Positions 30,969 through 42,160 of a DNA stretch of 64,000 bases are shown here, piece after piece. Source of the DNA: Nephrocerus scutellatus. Its lineage: Eukaryota > Arthropoda > Insecta > Diptera > Pipunculidae. The DNA lies in contig OX352761.1 in NCBI GenBank assembly GCA_947095585.1, positions 64,370,882-64,434,881 of the forward strand, written 5' to 3'. Within the stretch, counting starts at the first letter, position 1, and every line of letters starts with the position of its first letter. The notes below the pieces were generated by a model. The model had not been told where the DNA came from. It did no database searches and was given only the letters and a program-made list of their open reading frames with translations. The position numbers were made by a program, and so were the translations under genes.

Positions 30969-31440
30969 CCATACAAATTGTAATAATTAATGATAAATTA
31001 ATAAAAACAAAATTATGATCATAATAATAACAGCCCAAATTCTTCGCTAGATGCTATTCTTTTACAGAAATTGGGATTCTGACGATTTGTGTTTTTGTAG
31101 CATTAAGCTCCATATCACAATATGCTGTAATATTCGGATCACTGAATATCATGCTTGCTCCTTCAATATTTTTGAAATAAATCTATGAACTGCTCCAGGT
31201 GAATTGGCATTCCTTGACTAATTGGAATTGTAAAGTTAATATTACATTACATTATGAGAAATTGTCAAACGTTTGCCATTTCAAATTTGGCGCAAATTTC
31301 ACAGAAGAAGTGTCTACAAATCTAGCATTTGATGCTAATATTACAACGTTTGCCTGAATATTTGAGTTGTCTCCCAGTCGCCGGGTTGTGTTTGCGCACA
31401 AAAATTTAAAAACATAATTGCTATTGCTAAAATAACGGCT
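30969..31440. other. Unassigned, possibly upstream BEL remnant
   Basis: On the minus strand about 31140-31045 stays open as DPNITAYCDMELNATKTQIV and RIPISVKE-stop; not recognised. No other feature. Confidence 0.35.
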
Positions 31441-31544
31441 CTCGCGGTCGTTCGAACAACAAGTGCAAATTGCAGTGTGTGATGTCCGTGTACCCCATCC
31501 TCAACAGCGCAGCTAAAGAACTTAGTGTTTGTTTTTATAGTTAT

Positions 31545-31960
31545 GTGTCATTTCAGAGTGGAGCTCAACAACATACGTGGGCTGAAAACGAATTTTTTCG
31601 CTGTGTTTACTTATGTACATGTCCTCATGGCACTGAGCGAAACTTAGGTATTTGATAATTCTGATAGCTCGGAGCTCAAACTGCCTGGTTATAACTTGGT
31701 GCCCTTATTACTCCCTCGACGTTGACTCGCAATTTATGTACGTAGTGATGTTGCGTTCCAACTTTTGCTTTAATTAAGCCAATATTCCAATCCGGAAGAG
31801 TGCAGGTTCAAGGGCGTACCATTCACTATTGCTTTTTGTATAGAAGCTCCAATTTAGACAGTGTTTCAACTTAGAGCGAGTTTGATGCACTGTTTGATTC
31901 CATTTTAAGAATTGTCATAAAATACAAGTATCGTAAAACTGAAATCGTAATTGCTGGCGG
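31545..31960 (+). pseudogene. Family K endonuclease, decayed (copy B)
   Basis: Frames give VELNNIRGLKTNFFAVFTYV, MALSET, VFDNSDSSELKLPGYNLVPL, LAIYVRSDVAFQLLL, and later DTITSIIV where the AGDFN block should be. Multiple stops. Confidence 0.7.
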
Positions 31961-32159
31961 ATACAATCACAAGCATCATCGTTATGGGTATAAGAGACAA
32001 AAAAATACTACAATTTCCCAAAGGTAGTTTTGGTCATTCGTGAAAATAATCAAAAATCCTCATCGACTCCAACGCTTATTTATAATGACATTCCAGTTGT
32101 CAGCCTCCTGCACCTCAGAGTATTGAACACTATATGGGACAGATATTCATTCGTACTCG

Positions 32160-32705
32160 TGCAGTTGCTAGAGTTTTAAATTATCTCAACACTCATAAAT
32201 CCGCTGGGCCAGGTGGTATTTCCCCATTAGTTCTGTAGAGGTGTTCTTTCAAGCTGGCATTACCATTGCGTAAGCTTTTCCATCTATCTTATTCTTCTGG
32301 ACTCTTCCCGAGAAATTGCAAAACAGCCTTTGTCCTGCCCATACCTAAAAAAAAAGGCGAGCCGTCGTCTCCTTCGTACCGACCCATAGCACTTACCTCC
32401 ATTCTTTACAAAGTCATTGAAGCGCTGATAAATTTTCAGCTCATGAAATATCTTGAAACTAAGGATATCCTTAGTGACCGGCAGTATGGATTTCATGGAC
32501 AAAGTTCTACTGGTGATATGATGTTATGTCTCACCGAACAGTGGAACCGGTCTTTGCATCAATTTGGAGAAAGCAAAGCTGTTTAAATCGATATTTCTAA
32601 GGTATTTGACAGAGTTTGGCATTAAGCTCTTTTGTCCAAAATGCGTGGTTATGGAGTCGATGATAAACTGCTTCATTGGATTAGACCGCTCAATTCAAGT
32701 TGTAT
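32160..32705 (+). pseudogene. Family K reverse transcriptase, N-terminal half (copy B)
   Basis: About 32150 onward: FIRTRAVARVLNYLNTHKSA, GPGGISPLVL (stop) RCSFKLALPLRKLFHLSYSS, LFPRNCKTAFVLPIPKKKGE, SYRPIALTSILYKVIEALIN, LSDRQYGFHGQSSTGDMMLC, then DISKVFDRVWH (about 32590) with the first catalytic Asp (D-I-S-K-x-F-D), and KMRGYGVDDKLLHWIR. The FADD half is absent from this copy. One stop at 32583 and one at 32624 interrupt the frame. Confidence 0.82.
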
Positions 32706-32710
32706 TGAAT

Positions 32711-33280
32711 CACACTATTTGCTTATCATTATCTTTATATGAGGGACATAAAATAAATGTTATGTTTTTAGTATTTTTACTAGATTGATAGAATTAAAAA
32801 ATTAATAGAAAAGTTCTCTTTGCGTTAATATGTACAAGTTATTTAATGAATATCGAAGAAAATATTAATTCGATTGAACGGAGGACACGTAGTTGGCTAG
32901 TTGAAAAAGCCATACCAGGAAAGCTTCTGCGTAAAGCTTTTACAAGAATTGCGGTCTGCAAAACCGGAGTTATACCGAAATTTTGCGAGAATGAACCGGG
33001 ATCAATTTGATTGTGTTTGTTGGTTAAATTGTTGACAAAAAAAAAAATAAGACAATGCGGAAAATCATCTTAGCGGTAGAGCGAATTGCATTTATATTAA
33101 GATTTAGTTTTATTTCCTTCTCCGCATATCGCCTGTATAGTTTTGCTGTTTCATCACTACCTTGGCCCGAGCGTTTAGCGTGGACAGATTGCAAAAAATG
33201 CTGACTTGCTGTATAAAAATGTGGGGAACAGGTTGTTTTTCCTTAAGTTTTCATATTTGACTAGAATGGATGAGTGTATC
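32711..33280. other. Unassigned
   Basis: One plus-strand stretch (about 32850-33005) stays open as ERRTRSWLVEKAIPGKLLRK and on to FCENEPGSI-stop; no family recognised. Confidence 0.35.
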
Positions 33281-33286
33281 CATTCT

Positions 33287-33802
33287 TCAGTCACATACAT
33301 TCAACAGACGTTGAATACAACGGCCCAGGTACACAAGTACACTTAAGTGGGACATAAGTGCACCGAAATGCGCAGCAAACAGATTGACCTTGTCTATAGA
33401 GCTGACAACTGGAATGTCGTTATAAATGAGCGTTGGAATCGACGTCGAGGCTTTATTTTTGATTCTTTTCACGAATGACCAAAAAATTTTAATACGTTTG
33501 GGACATTGAATTATTTTTTGCCTCAATTTTTGGATGTAGGGGAATTTGACTCGCCGAAGATGGGCATTGCAATCATTTCTGGCTCGTTTAAAATTTGTTC
33601 GGTTTTCCTTAGTAGAGCTTGCTTTGTAAAACTGAGAGCTTACCTCTCTAATCCTAGAAGCCTCTTTACAGCTTGAGTCATACCATCCATCTTCCTTTGG
33701 CTTAACAGACTTATTCCTGGATGGGATAAATTCATTTACCAATAAGGATGATGTTTGCGATTGCATCAGCGGCGGCACCCACCATCCACTATCGCGAAAC
33801 AA
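33287..33802 (-). pseudogene. Family K endonuclease-RT linker (copy C)
   Basis: A 171-codon frame: NEFIPSRNKSVKPKEDGWYD, SCKEASRIREVSSQFYKASS, FKRARNDCNAHLRRVKFPYI, CPKRIKIFWSFVKRIKNKAS and SSIDKVNLFAAHF. Typical of the segment between endonuclease and RT. A frameshift separates it from 33978-34682. Confidence 0.78.
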
Positions 33803-33977
33803 TAGCGACCAGTTAATTCTCCCAAAGAAAGTTGTTAAGGCCGTCCCAATTGGCTTTCTCGTAATGCCATACTATTTTTTTGAGAGTTTTTTCTCTAACT
33901 ACGTGGTTTATTAACGAGAAATTAGCTGATACTACACAATGGTCTGACGAGGCTAGAGATGATAATACATTGATGGA

Positions 33978-34682
33978 TTATTTATCAGGACGAGAGATAA
34001 GGAATAAGTCAAGGGTGTTTGCGGAATGCTTTGCAATGCCAGGTATTCGTGTAGGCCCATTTACAAGCTGAGTAAGGTGATTTAACTCAGTGAACAACTC
34101 AACATCCCTTCCTACGGGTGTTGTCTGACCAGAATGGCAAAGCCACCCAGAATTGTGTATATTGAAATCGCCCGCAATAACGATTTCAGTGTTATCATCA
34201 ATTCTGACAATTCTTGCAATTGAATCTGACAGTGCATCAAACTCGTGAAGAGTTGAAACTCTGTCTAATTTGGGGCTTCTATAAAGAAAGCAGTAGTTGA
34301 TGTTGCGCCCCTGTACCATTACTCTCAGCCATATGAAATTAAATTCCGCATTGGAACATTGGCTTAGTTGAGTCAAAAGTTTGAACGCAACATCACTACG
34401 GACATAAATTGCGAGCCCGAGTCGTTGGAAAAATAATGCCGCTAAACAATACCCAGGAAGATTTAAATCTGAAGTATCAGAATTCACAAATACTTGAGTT
34501 TCGCATAGTGCCAGAATTGCTGGACTGTGGATATTTACATGTGTAAATACAGCGAAAAAATTCGTTCTCAGCCCACGTATGTTGCTGAGATCCACTCTGA
34601 AATCAGACATAACTACAAAAAAACAAACACACAAAACACAACTTACCGCTTCTTTTAACCACCACAACATGCCTAAAAGCAT
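33978..34682 (-). pseudogene. Family K AP-endonuclease (copy C, best preserved)
   Basis: A 234-codon frame. Blocks: VDLSNIRGLRTNFFAVFTHV (N), AILALCETQVFVNS (E), LGLAIYVRSDVAF, FNFIWLRVMVQG and NYCFLYRSPKLD (Y/R-S-P), IVIAGDFNIHNSGWLCHSGQ (D and N of the active site), TRIPGIAKHSANTLDLFLIS. The frame ends just before the SDH block with a stop after SRPDK. The likely start is MSDF (about 34608), since the first ~25 residues (MLLGMLWWLKEAVSCVL) look like chance leader coding. Confidence 0.82.
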
Positions 34683-34690
34683 ACAACGTT

Positions 34691-35022
34691 TTTGAACCTA
34701 CATTGACTCTAGTGCCTCTCAAAGTAAAAGCATACATAAATCAGTATGTACTACGTATTAATTAATAGCACACTTGGTGCATGAAAACAAAAGTTAACAA
34801 AAATAACCCACATGCACACTCGGTGCATGGGAACAAAAAATATAAAACATCTCCAATAGCATTATTTATGACCGGCGGTCGTTCGCCTATAAAAATAAAT
34901 ATGCAATATGCGAGCGCCGGCCGCTTAGAACGTTAATTACACTTTCCATGCATTGCGCTGAGTAAGCGGCGCATGGAAATGGTAATGAAATAATAAATGG
35001 TAATGAAATAATAAGGTCGTTC
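34691..35022. other. Unassigned spacer with short repeats
   Basis: CACACTTGGTGCATGAAAACA and CACACTCGGTGCATGGGAACA (34769, 34815) and a duplicated AATGGTAATGAAATAATA (34978, 34996). No frame. Confidence 0.45.
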
Positions 35023-35039
35023 GTTTTTTTTTTTTTTAT
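35023..35039 (-). other. Poly(A) tail of the Jockey element
   Basis: T run on the plus strand following TCGTTCG, with an AATAAA-like sequence on the minus strand next to it. Confidence 0.6.
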
Positions 35040-35261
35040 TGAAAAACATTTGGTAATGTTAGTAAAATATTACAATCTAGTCCCTAGACTAATAAGCAAT
35101 TTTGTTTTGACTTAAATTAATAAAAATACAAAATTAAAAGTTTAAAGCTTTGAAGCTAACTTATACTATACATGATTATATTATATATGCTGCACTAGTT
35201 CAAAAGGTTTGATTCTTTTTAGTCTCCTTACTAGGTTTATCTGGTCCAAGAGCGGGGTGGT

Positions 35262-36542
35262 CTAAGGGTTCGTGTGGTGGTGAAGCCGATCCTCATGCTT
35301 TTTAGCGAATCTATGAATTTCATTCTGTACGCATTCCATGCCCAGGTCCCTGTGAAGGTCATCGCTCCGAATATAGAAAGGTGCATTTACAATGTTTTTT
35401 AGCACCTTGTTTTGAAATCGTTGGATTATTTGAATGTTGCTTTTTTGGTGCAACCCCAAAGTTGAATACCATAAGTCCATATGGGTTTTATGACTTGCTT
35501 GTAAATCAAATTTTTATTGTTTGTTGATAGACCAGATTGTCTTCCTATCATCCAGTACAGTTTTCTGTAGCGAATACCAATCTCCTATCTTTTTTTGACA
35601 TGGGCTTTCCATCGAAGTTTCGCATCCAAAGTCATACCAAGATACTTTGCACAATTTGCGTATGGTATGGCTTGGTTGTTAATATACACTGGTATATGCT
35701 CTATTTTTTTATTTGTGAAATCAAATTGTACTGATTTTGATTCGTTTAATCGTATTCGCCATTTTCTTGTCCAATTTTGAATATGCGAAATCACCTCTTG
35801 TAGTTTACTAGTTGAGTCCACATTACTGTCCGCAACTGCCATTAAAGCCGTTTCATCAGCAAATGTAGCAATTGAATTGTATTCTAGTGTTGGAATATCG
35901 TGGGTATACAGGAGATACAATATTGGCCCAAGAACACTCCCTTGGGGTACACTCGCTTTGGTTTCTTTAAGCTCCGAATATGTGTCTTTCTCTTTTATGC
36001 GAAAGTATCTGCCCGAAATGTAAGATCTTAGAATTTCAGCCTGTTCGTTGGGTAGTATCTTTTTTAGTTTGTAGACTAATCCCTCATGCCAAACTTTATC
36101 AAATGCTTATCGAGGAAGACTGTAAAACAAACTTTTTTCTCTTCAAGCGCTTTTTCAACAATGGTTGTTATTCGGTGTACCTGATCAATGTGGCTCGAAA
36201 GCCAAATTGGTGGTCTGGAATAACATGTTTCCGCTCTATAGTTGGTAGCAGCCCTTTTAAAAGCAGTCTTTCAAAAAGTTTGTACATTATAGGCAGCAAA
36301 GAATTGGCCTGTAGGATGAAGCTTCGTGAGGTGGTTTCCCGGTTTGGCTATCACGATAACTTCAGCTACTTTCCATAACTGTGGAACGTATTTTAATTTC
36401 AATGCAGCGTTGATGATACATATAAGCTTCACGATTCCTTTTTCTGGGAGTGGCTTGAGAATTTCACCAGTTATCAATTCAAATCCTGGCGCTTTTTTCG
36501 CATTTAAAGTTTTTATTTCTTTTCTTACTTCAGATAACACCC
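35262..36542 (-). pseudogene. Jockey reverse transcriptase and C-terminus
   Basis: Minus strand: EVRKEIKTLNAKKAPGFELI and TGEILKPLPEKGIVKLICII (36540-36400), LWKVAEVIVIAKPGNH (about 36360), a decayed middle with ESLIYKLKKI-like pieces, then LYTHDIPTLEYNSIATFADE (about 35910-35850; the box reads FADE where FADD is catalytic), QNWTRKWRIRLNESKSVQFD, NCAKYLGMTLDAKLRWKAHV, and the C-terminal WGCTKKSNIQ-like and NIVNAPFYIRSDDLHRDLGM (35480-35262). The D-to-E change plus frameshifts mean no activity. Confidence 0.85.
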
Positions 36543-37407
36543 TGCTCGATTGGACTAGGAACTACCTTTCTGACCGTTTAATCCAGGTCGTATTGGACGA
36601 ATTCAAATCCAATGTCTCTGTTTTATCTCCGACACTCTTTCTGATTTTCATTAATGATATCCTATCCACCACCTCTAATCCAATCCATTCCTTTGCTGAC
36701 GACAGTACTCTTAGCTTTTCATATGACTTCTCGCTTTCTGCGCGCCCCTCTTCGGCACAAGTGGAACTTGAACAACAACGTATGTTAAGCACGTTAAATT
36801 CTGACCTTGACAGCATAACAAGGTGGGGTCTACATAATAGAGTTGAATTTAACGCTTCTAAAACCCAATGCTGTCTTCTGTCGTCTAAGCGTAATTTAAA
36901 CCCCCAACCTTTATCCATGAATGGATCTTGCATTAAACTGAAAAACTGTCAATTCTCGGTATGAGTGTCAACAACAAGCTTCGTTAGAATGACCACATAT
37001 TTGCCATCGCCAAAAATGCTGCGAGATGCTTAGGTTTCCTAAAACGGTGCAAGATATATTTCACTCCTTCAGATCTGGCTACTATTTGCAAGGCGTATAT
37101 TAGCCCTAAACTTGAATACAACTGCATTGTCTGGACAGGTGCTCCCAAGACCACAGTATATCTACTAGACAGAGTTCAGAACCGCGCGTTAAAACTTATT
37201 GTAGACGTACATATTGCGAAACCAATCGAATCGCTTGAACATCGTAGGAATGTTTCCTGCCTGTCACTGTTTTATAGATTTTTCCACAAGCGGTGTTCAA
37301 AAGAAATATCCAGATGCATCCCTCCCATTCTCCAACCCATCCGTAATACCCGTGCCTCAACTCGAGCTCATGGGTCCACCATTAAGCCTATCTTCGGACG
37401 TACTAAC
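36543..37407 (+). pseudogene. Family K RT second half and C-terminal tail (copy D)
   Basis: LLDWTRNYLSDRLIQVVLDE, SVLSPTLFLIFINDILSTTS, NPIHSFADDSTLSFSYDFSL (catalytic FADD at about 36690), VELEQQRMLSTLNSDLDSIT, WGLHNRVEFNASKTQCCLLS, then a stop at 36962 and further frames with AKNAARCLGFLKRCKIYF, YISPKLEYNCIVWTGAPKTT and LSLFYRFFHKRCSKEISRCI. The usual GVPQGSVLSPTLF block has lost its GVPQG. Many stops after 36960. Confidence 0.82.
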
Positions 37408-37658
37408 TGTTGAAATCCAATTGATGTTAGCGGATTTATTATCTACTTGTATATTATTCACTTTACTTTGTTCACTTCTTTCTGATCAAGTCATTCATGA
37501 CTTTATATTTTTGTTAATATTAATTCGAAAAATATTTTACTTACTTACTTTTGCTGTTTCAAGAAATACACACGCTTTTCAATAAAATCTCATAGTATCA
37601 TAATAATATCCTGAATTATTATTTATCTTTTTCACTCGAACTATTTACCATTTCAATA
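37408..37658 (+). repeat. copia 5' LTR (251 bp)
   Basis: TGTTGAAATCC...ATTTCAATA, near-perfect terminal inverted repeats (TGTTGAAAT / ATTTCAATA). AATAAA at about 37580 (TTTTCAATAAAATC). Confidence 0.95.
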
Positions 37659-37674
37659 GGTTATGGGCCCAGTC
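37659..37674 (+). promoter_or_regulatory. copia primer binding site
   Basis: GGTTATGGGCCCAGTC: the well-known copia site that pairs with an internal (anticodon-stem) part of initiator tRNA-Met rather than the tRNA 3' end. Confidence 0.9.
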
Positions 37675-37746
37675 ATATAAGTGAATAATAATCTCACCGG
37701 GTAAAAGTATTTTGGTATTTGGAAATTCAATTGAAATTCTATCGTC

Positions 37747-40700
37747 ATGGCGGTGGTGTTGAACCAAGATAGCACCAAGTGCACAATCAAGTTGTTGGAC
37801 GATACGAACTATTTCAATTGGAGCTTTCGTATGGAAACGATTTTAAGGCATAAAGGATTGTGGAAGACAATTAATGAGGACAAACCAGAAGAAGCGGAAA
37901 ATGCGGTAGCAGCTGCGTTTTGGGATAAAAGCGACCAAGAAGCTTTGACGTACATGCGGTTGTCTGTCGACGATGCACAAATAATGCATATCAGGACCAT
38001 CGACACGGCAAAAGGTGCGTGGAAAGCATTAAAGGATGTCCATGAGCGTGACACGCCGGGCAATAAAATTCGATTATTGCGTGAAATCGTCGGAAAAATG
38101 GCGAACGAAGGAGATGATATTCAACAACACGTCAATTCAATGACAGAAATGTTCCAGAAATTGTTGGCTCTCGGCAAACTCGAACCAGAATTTTTGATGA
38201 GCGCGATGCTCATGAATTCGCTACCGAAAAGTTACGATGGGTTGGTGCTAGCGCTTGAATCAAGGCCTGAGAAGGACATCAACGTAGGTGTCGTAAAGAA
38301 CATCGTCACTGAAGAATATCGTCGGCGTATGTCTCGAGATGGTGAAATGGGTGCCGGTTCGGCACTGAAAGTGACAACAAACAGATCGAATGCTTTGTCG
38401 TCCGCAAAAATTACTTGTTTCTTTTGCAAGAAACCCGGTCATATGAAGGCGGAATGCAGAAAATTTCAGAAATGGAAAAGCGACGGCGGTAGCAGAAATT
38501 CGAAACAGGAATCAAATGTGGTGAAACAAAGAGAAATAATCAAAGAATTTTTGTTTCTCGTAGGTAAGCCGAGCGGATGGATTATCGATTCGGGTGCAAC
38601 ATGTCACATCAGCAGTGAACGAAAATTGTTTTCGGAATTGGACGAAACACACACCGAAACAGTCACTGTTGCAAATGGTGAAGAAGTTCAAGTATCGGGT
38701 CGAGGCAAGATTCGTCTCAATTTGATCAAAAGTACCGGTGAGGTAACATCTGTTCAAATGATGGACGTTCTGTACATTCCATCGATTGGCACAAATCTCA
38801 TCTCAGTCAAGAAGCTCGCAGAAAAGGGTTTTCGAGTGAATTTCTCAGGAATGACATGTGAAATTCGTACTCAAGACAACAAACGTCAGGTCGGCGTTGC
38901 AAATTTAAATGGTCGGTTGTATGAAATGCAAACCAGCAAACAGCAGGTGAACACAGCCGTGGATGTGCAACGACATTGCATTCACGGCTGGCACCGTATA
39001 CTGGGACATCGAGATATAGACATCGTGAAGAAGATCCCGTCAATGGAAATTGTTGATGGGATGACACTTGGGACATGTACCTCAGTTTGCGAAGAGCACT
39101 GCAAAGCTTGCATCGAAGGAAAAATGACAAGAAAATCTTTTCCGAAACAATCAACATCGATATCGGAAGCAGTGCTTGATCTCATCCACAGTGATCTCTG
39201 TGGTCCAATGCAGACGAAAACACCCCGTGGTAAGCGATACATTTTAACTTTTATCGATGACTATTCTAGATACACTACGGTTTATCTGCTGCATGACAAA
39301 TCAGAAGCTATTGTCAAATTTAAAGAATTTCATCAGTTGATGAAAAATCAATTCGGTCATGGTATCAAGGCATTCCGAAGCGACGGAGGTGGCGAATATG
39401 TGGGAAATAAGTTCATACACTTTTTGAACTCGGAAGGCATCAGGGTTCAGCGTACTACCCCGTATTCACCTCAGCAAAATGGTGTCGCAGAAAGGAAAAA
39501 CCGTTCATTGTTGGAAATGGCTCGAAGCATGCTGTCGGATGCCCAATAAGAAAAACATTTCTGGGGTGAAGCAGTGGTGACGGCAAATTTTATGCAGAAT
39601 CGTTTGCCCAATCGTATTTTGAAAAAGACCCCCCACGAATATTGGTACGGACGTAAACCAGTATACACACATTTAAAGCGATTCGGGGCGGCATGTTTCG
39701 TGAAGGTACCAGATGAGAAACGACGCAAACTCGACGTCAAGGCAGTCGAAGCAAGGTTCATGGGCCACGATACAGAAGCGAAAGCGTATCGTTGCTACGT
39801 ACCATCCAAACGAATTGTGGTCATCTCGAGGGATGTGAAATTCGTTGATGATATCACTTTTGCGGAGTCAAAAGAGCAACGGATTGAACAGTCCGAAATT
39901 CCATCAGGTAATCATAATAATCATTTTCAATTTAGTCTAGCAAACAAAGCTCAGATTGAAGCCCAGAAGGAGTGTCAGGAGGAGCATCAAGAATTTGGCT
40001 CTGAAGCTGATGAGTTCGAAGATGCGCATGATTCAACTGTGGTGGAAGAACCACCAGACATCGGGAATGAAATACGTCGTTCCACAAGAGCAAATTTTGG
40101 TGTTGCGCCGGAACGTTTCCAAGACATTTGCATTACACTCAACAGTGAACCAACATCGTACAAAAATGCAATTTCTTCGGCAGAGAAGAATCAATGGATC
40201 GTTGCTATGAACGATGAAATGAATTCAATGCATCGAAACAAGACATGGAGTCTCGTTGATTTACCAACTGGTAAGAATTTGGTAGGCTGCAAGTGGGTTT
40301 ACAAGTTGAAAACCGATCAAGAAGGAAATGTGAAGAAATTCAAAGCCAGATTGGTAGCCCAAGGTTTTAGTCAAAAATATGGAACAGATTATGATCAAGT
40401 TTTCGCACCCGTTGCAAGGCACACAACATTTCGGATGATGCTGGCAGTCGCAGCTGCCCGTGCAATGGTGGTGCATCATTTTGACGCAAAAACGGCATTC
40501 TTGAATGGTGATCTTCAGGAGGAGATATACATGAAACAAGCACCTGGTTTTATAAAAGACGGACAGGAAGGAAAGGTATGTAAATTGAAGAAAAGCATCT
40601 ATGGCTTGAAGCAGTCTGCACGTGTTTGGAACAAAACGCTACATGACGTACTGGTAAGCGCAAAGCTCGTGCAGAGTGAGGCGGACAACTGCCTATACAT

Positions 40701-41682
40701 CTCGGAAGAAATGGAAGATGCAATCTACGTATTGGTATACGTCGATGACATCTTGGTGGCGAGCAACAACCGAACACGCATCAAGTTCCTCCTTGATGTG
40801 ATCAATAAGCATTTTGCCATTGAGGACCTTGGAGAAGTGCACAATTATCTAGGGATTCGCATCAAGCCGGGGAGAAACGTTTTCGAACTCGATCAGGAAA
40901 AGTATATCATAAGCGTTGTAAAGAAGTTCGGTCTGGCTAACGCAAAAGGTCAGGAAACACCACTAAGTTCAACGTATCGTACGGACCCATGCGAGGAAAT
41001 GCTGTTGACCAACGATCAATATAGAGCAGCGATTGGATGCTTGCTTTATATCGCAACGAATACTCGTCCAGACATTGCAACGGCTGTTGCAATTTTGTCG
41101 CAAAAGGTTGCGAACCCAACAACGCGCGACTGGAAGGAAGTCAAACGCACGATTCAGTACCTGAAGCAAACCTCATCAATGCGTTTGTTAATTGGTTGCA
41201 ACAACGATCGAAGCAGTTTGGTCGGCTATGCTGATGCCGATTGGGCAGAGTGTCGTGAGACACGGAAATCAAATTCTGGTTTCATTTTTCTGTTTGGTGG
41301 TGCAATAAGTTGGACATGCAGACGACAAGATTGTGTATCACTGTCTTCATCAGAAGCTGAATACATTGCACTTACGGAAGCGTGCAAAGAGGCAATCTGG
41401 CTTCAACGTTTGTTGTCAGATTTTAGGTGGAATGGTGATAAATGTATCCAGATTTTTGAGGACAATCAAAATGTTTTGTCACAAGTGAAACGAGAAGGTT
41501 CAACTGCTCGTTCTAAGAATATCGATACGAGAAAACATTTCATCGAAGACTGTGTCAAGAAAGCAGTCATTAAATGCAGTTATTGTCCAACTGAGGAAAT
41601 GTTGGCTGAGGAAATGAAGGGTCTTCCAAAAGAAAAGTTCGTGAAGCTGCGAAGAAGATGTGGGCTCCGCCAAATCAATTGA
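37747..41682 (+). pseudogene. copia Gag-Pol polyprotein with one nonsense codon
   Basis: One frame of about 1,311 codons starting MAVVLNQDSTKCTIKLLDDT (ATG at 37747, ~90 bp after the LTR). Order: Gag (UBN2-like, residues ~1-215), CCHC knuckle CFFCKKPGHMKAEC (~223-236), protease WIIDSGATCHIS (DSG, ~276-287), integrase zinc domain (GHRDID...CKACIEGK), integrase core with D in FIDDYSR, D in FRSDGGGEY and E in VAERKNR, then RT with FDAKTAFLNG and the YVDDILVAS box, and RNase H (GYADADWAECRETRKSNSGF, SSSEAEYIAL). A TAA at 39547-39549 falls just after the integrase core; the same frame continues to TGA at 41680-41682. No other break is visible, so only the nonsense codon separates this copy from an intact frame. 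Confidence 0.93.
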
Positions 41683-41689
41683 GGAGGAG
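41680..41689 (+). promoter_or_regulatory. copia polypurine tract
   Basis: TGAGGAGGAG abuts the 3' LTR start TGTTGAAA. Confidence 0.8.
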
Positions 41690-41940
41690 TGTTGAAATCC
41701 AATTGATGTTAGCGGATTTATTATCTACTTGTATATTATTCACTTTACTTTGTTCACTTCTTTCTGATCAAGTCATTCATGACTTTATATTTTTGTTAAT
41801 ATTAATTCGAAAAATATTTTACTTACTTACTTTTGCTGTTTCAAGAAATACACACGCTTTTCAATAAAATCTCATAGTATCATAATAATATCCTGAATTA
41901 TTATTTATCTTTTTCACTCGAACTATTTACCATTTCAATA
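41690..41940 (+). repeat. copia 3' LTR (251 bp)
   Basis: Same sequence as 37408-37658 by eye, followed by CTAAC. Confidence 0.95.
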
Positions 41941-41945
41941 CTAAC

Positions 41946-42160
41946 CAATTCAGAGATTCCTTCTTTAGCCGCACGATAGTTATGTGGAATGAATTGCCTG
42001 ATTCTGTGTTTCCGAATTTATATGATCTGCAGTCGTTTATGACACGCGTGCATAGACATCTCATCTTTTCCTCTCCCTAATTTCCTAATTCCCACGCTGT
42101 GCTAAGCATTATAAGGGTGCAAACCCCTTTAGCGTGTGTACATTATTAAAAAAAAAAAAG
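41946..42160 (+). pseudogene. Family K ORF2 C-terminus and 3' end (copy D)
   Basis: Continues the frame interrupted by copia: FRDSFFSRTIVMWNELPDSV, FPNLYDLQSFMTRVHRHLIF and a stop near 42079, then a short 3' UTR ending in a run of 13 A. MWNELPDSVF followed by an F-x2-R-V-x-R-L segment is a common ending of CR1/L2/Jockey-like ORF2. Confidence 0.78.

Larger units (their letters stand above)
28510..31140 (-). mobile_element. BEL/Pao retrotransposon relic with env-like region
   Basis: Minus-strand order: pre-RT and RT (about 30968-29975), a gap where RNase H is expected, integrase (about 29850-29429), integrase C-terminal end joined in frame to an env-like frame (29394-28510). Gag and LTRs were not found. 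The pol-env continuity resembles roo-type BEL elements. Confidence 0.8.
31440..32710 (+). mobile_element. Family K non-LTR element, copy B
   Basis: Plus-strand relic with leader (31440-31540, containing CCCCATCCTCAACAGCGCAG), endonuclease start (31545-31960), linker remnant (32010-32130) and RT N-terminal half (32160-32705). It ends within the RT after KLLHWIR and an IQVVLN block. Confidence 0.78.
33285..34690 (-). mobile_element. Family K non-LTR element, copy C
   Basis: Minus-strand relic with the best preserved endonuclease of the family, followed by the linker; RT absent. Matches copies A and B block for block. Confidence 0.8.
37408..41940 (+). mobile_element. copia-like: copia retrotransposon, complete, recently inserted
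   Basis: 4,533 bp: 5' LTR 37408-37658, primer site 37659, one Gag-Pol frame 37747-41682, purine tract 41680-41689, 3' LTR 41690-41940. CTAAC at 37403-37407 and 41941-41945 is a 5-bp target duplication, as expected for copia. The two LTRs look identical over 251 bp. The one visible coding lesion is a TAA at 39547-39549. Confidence 0.95.
36543..42160 (+). mobile_element. Family K non-LTR element, copy D, split by copia
   Basis: Left part 36543-37407 (RT second half and tail) and right part 41946-42160 (ORF2 C-terminus, 3' UTR, poly(A) at about 42148-42160). 5'-truncated within the RT at LLDWTRNYLSDR. It supplies the FADD half and 3' end that copies A-C lack. Inserted in the Jockey element; no clear target duplication seen (AGATAACAC on the left, GATGACGATG on the right). 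Confidence 0.82.
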
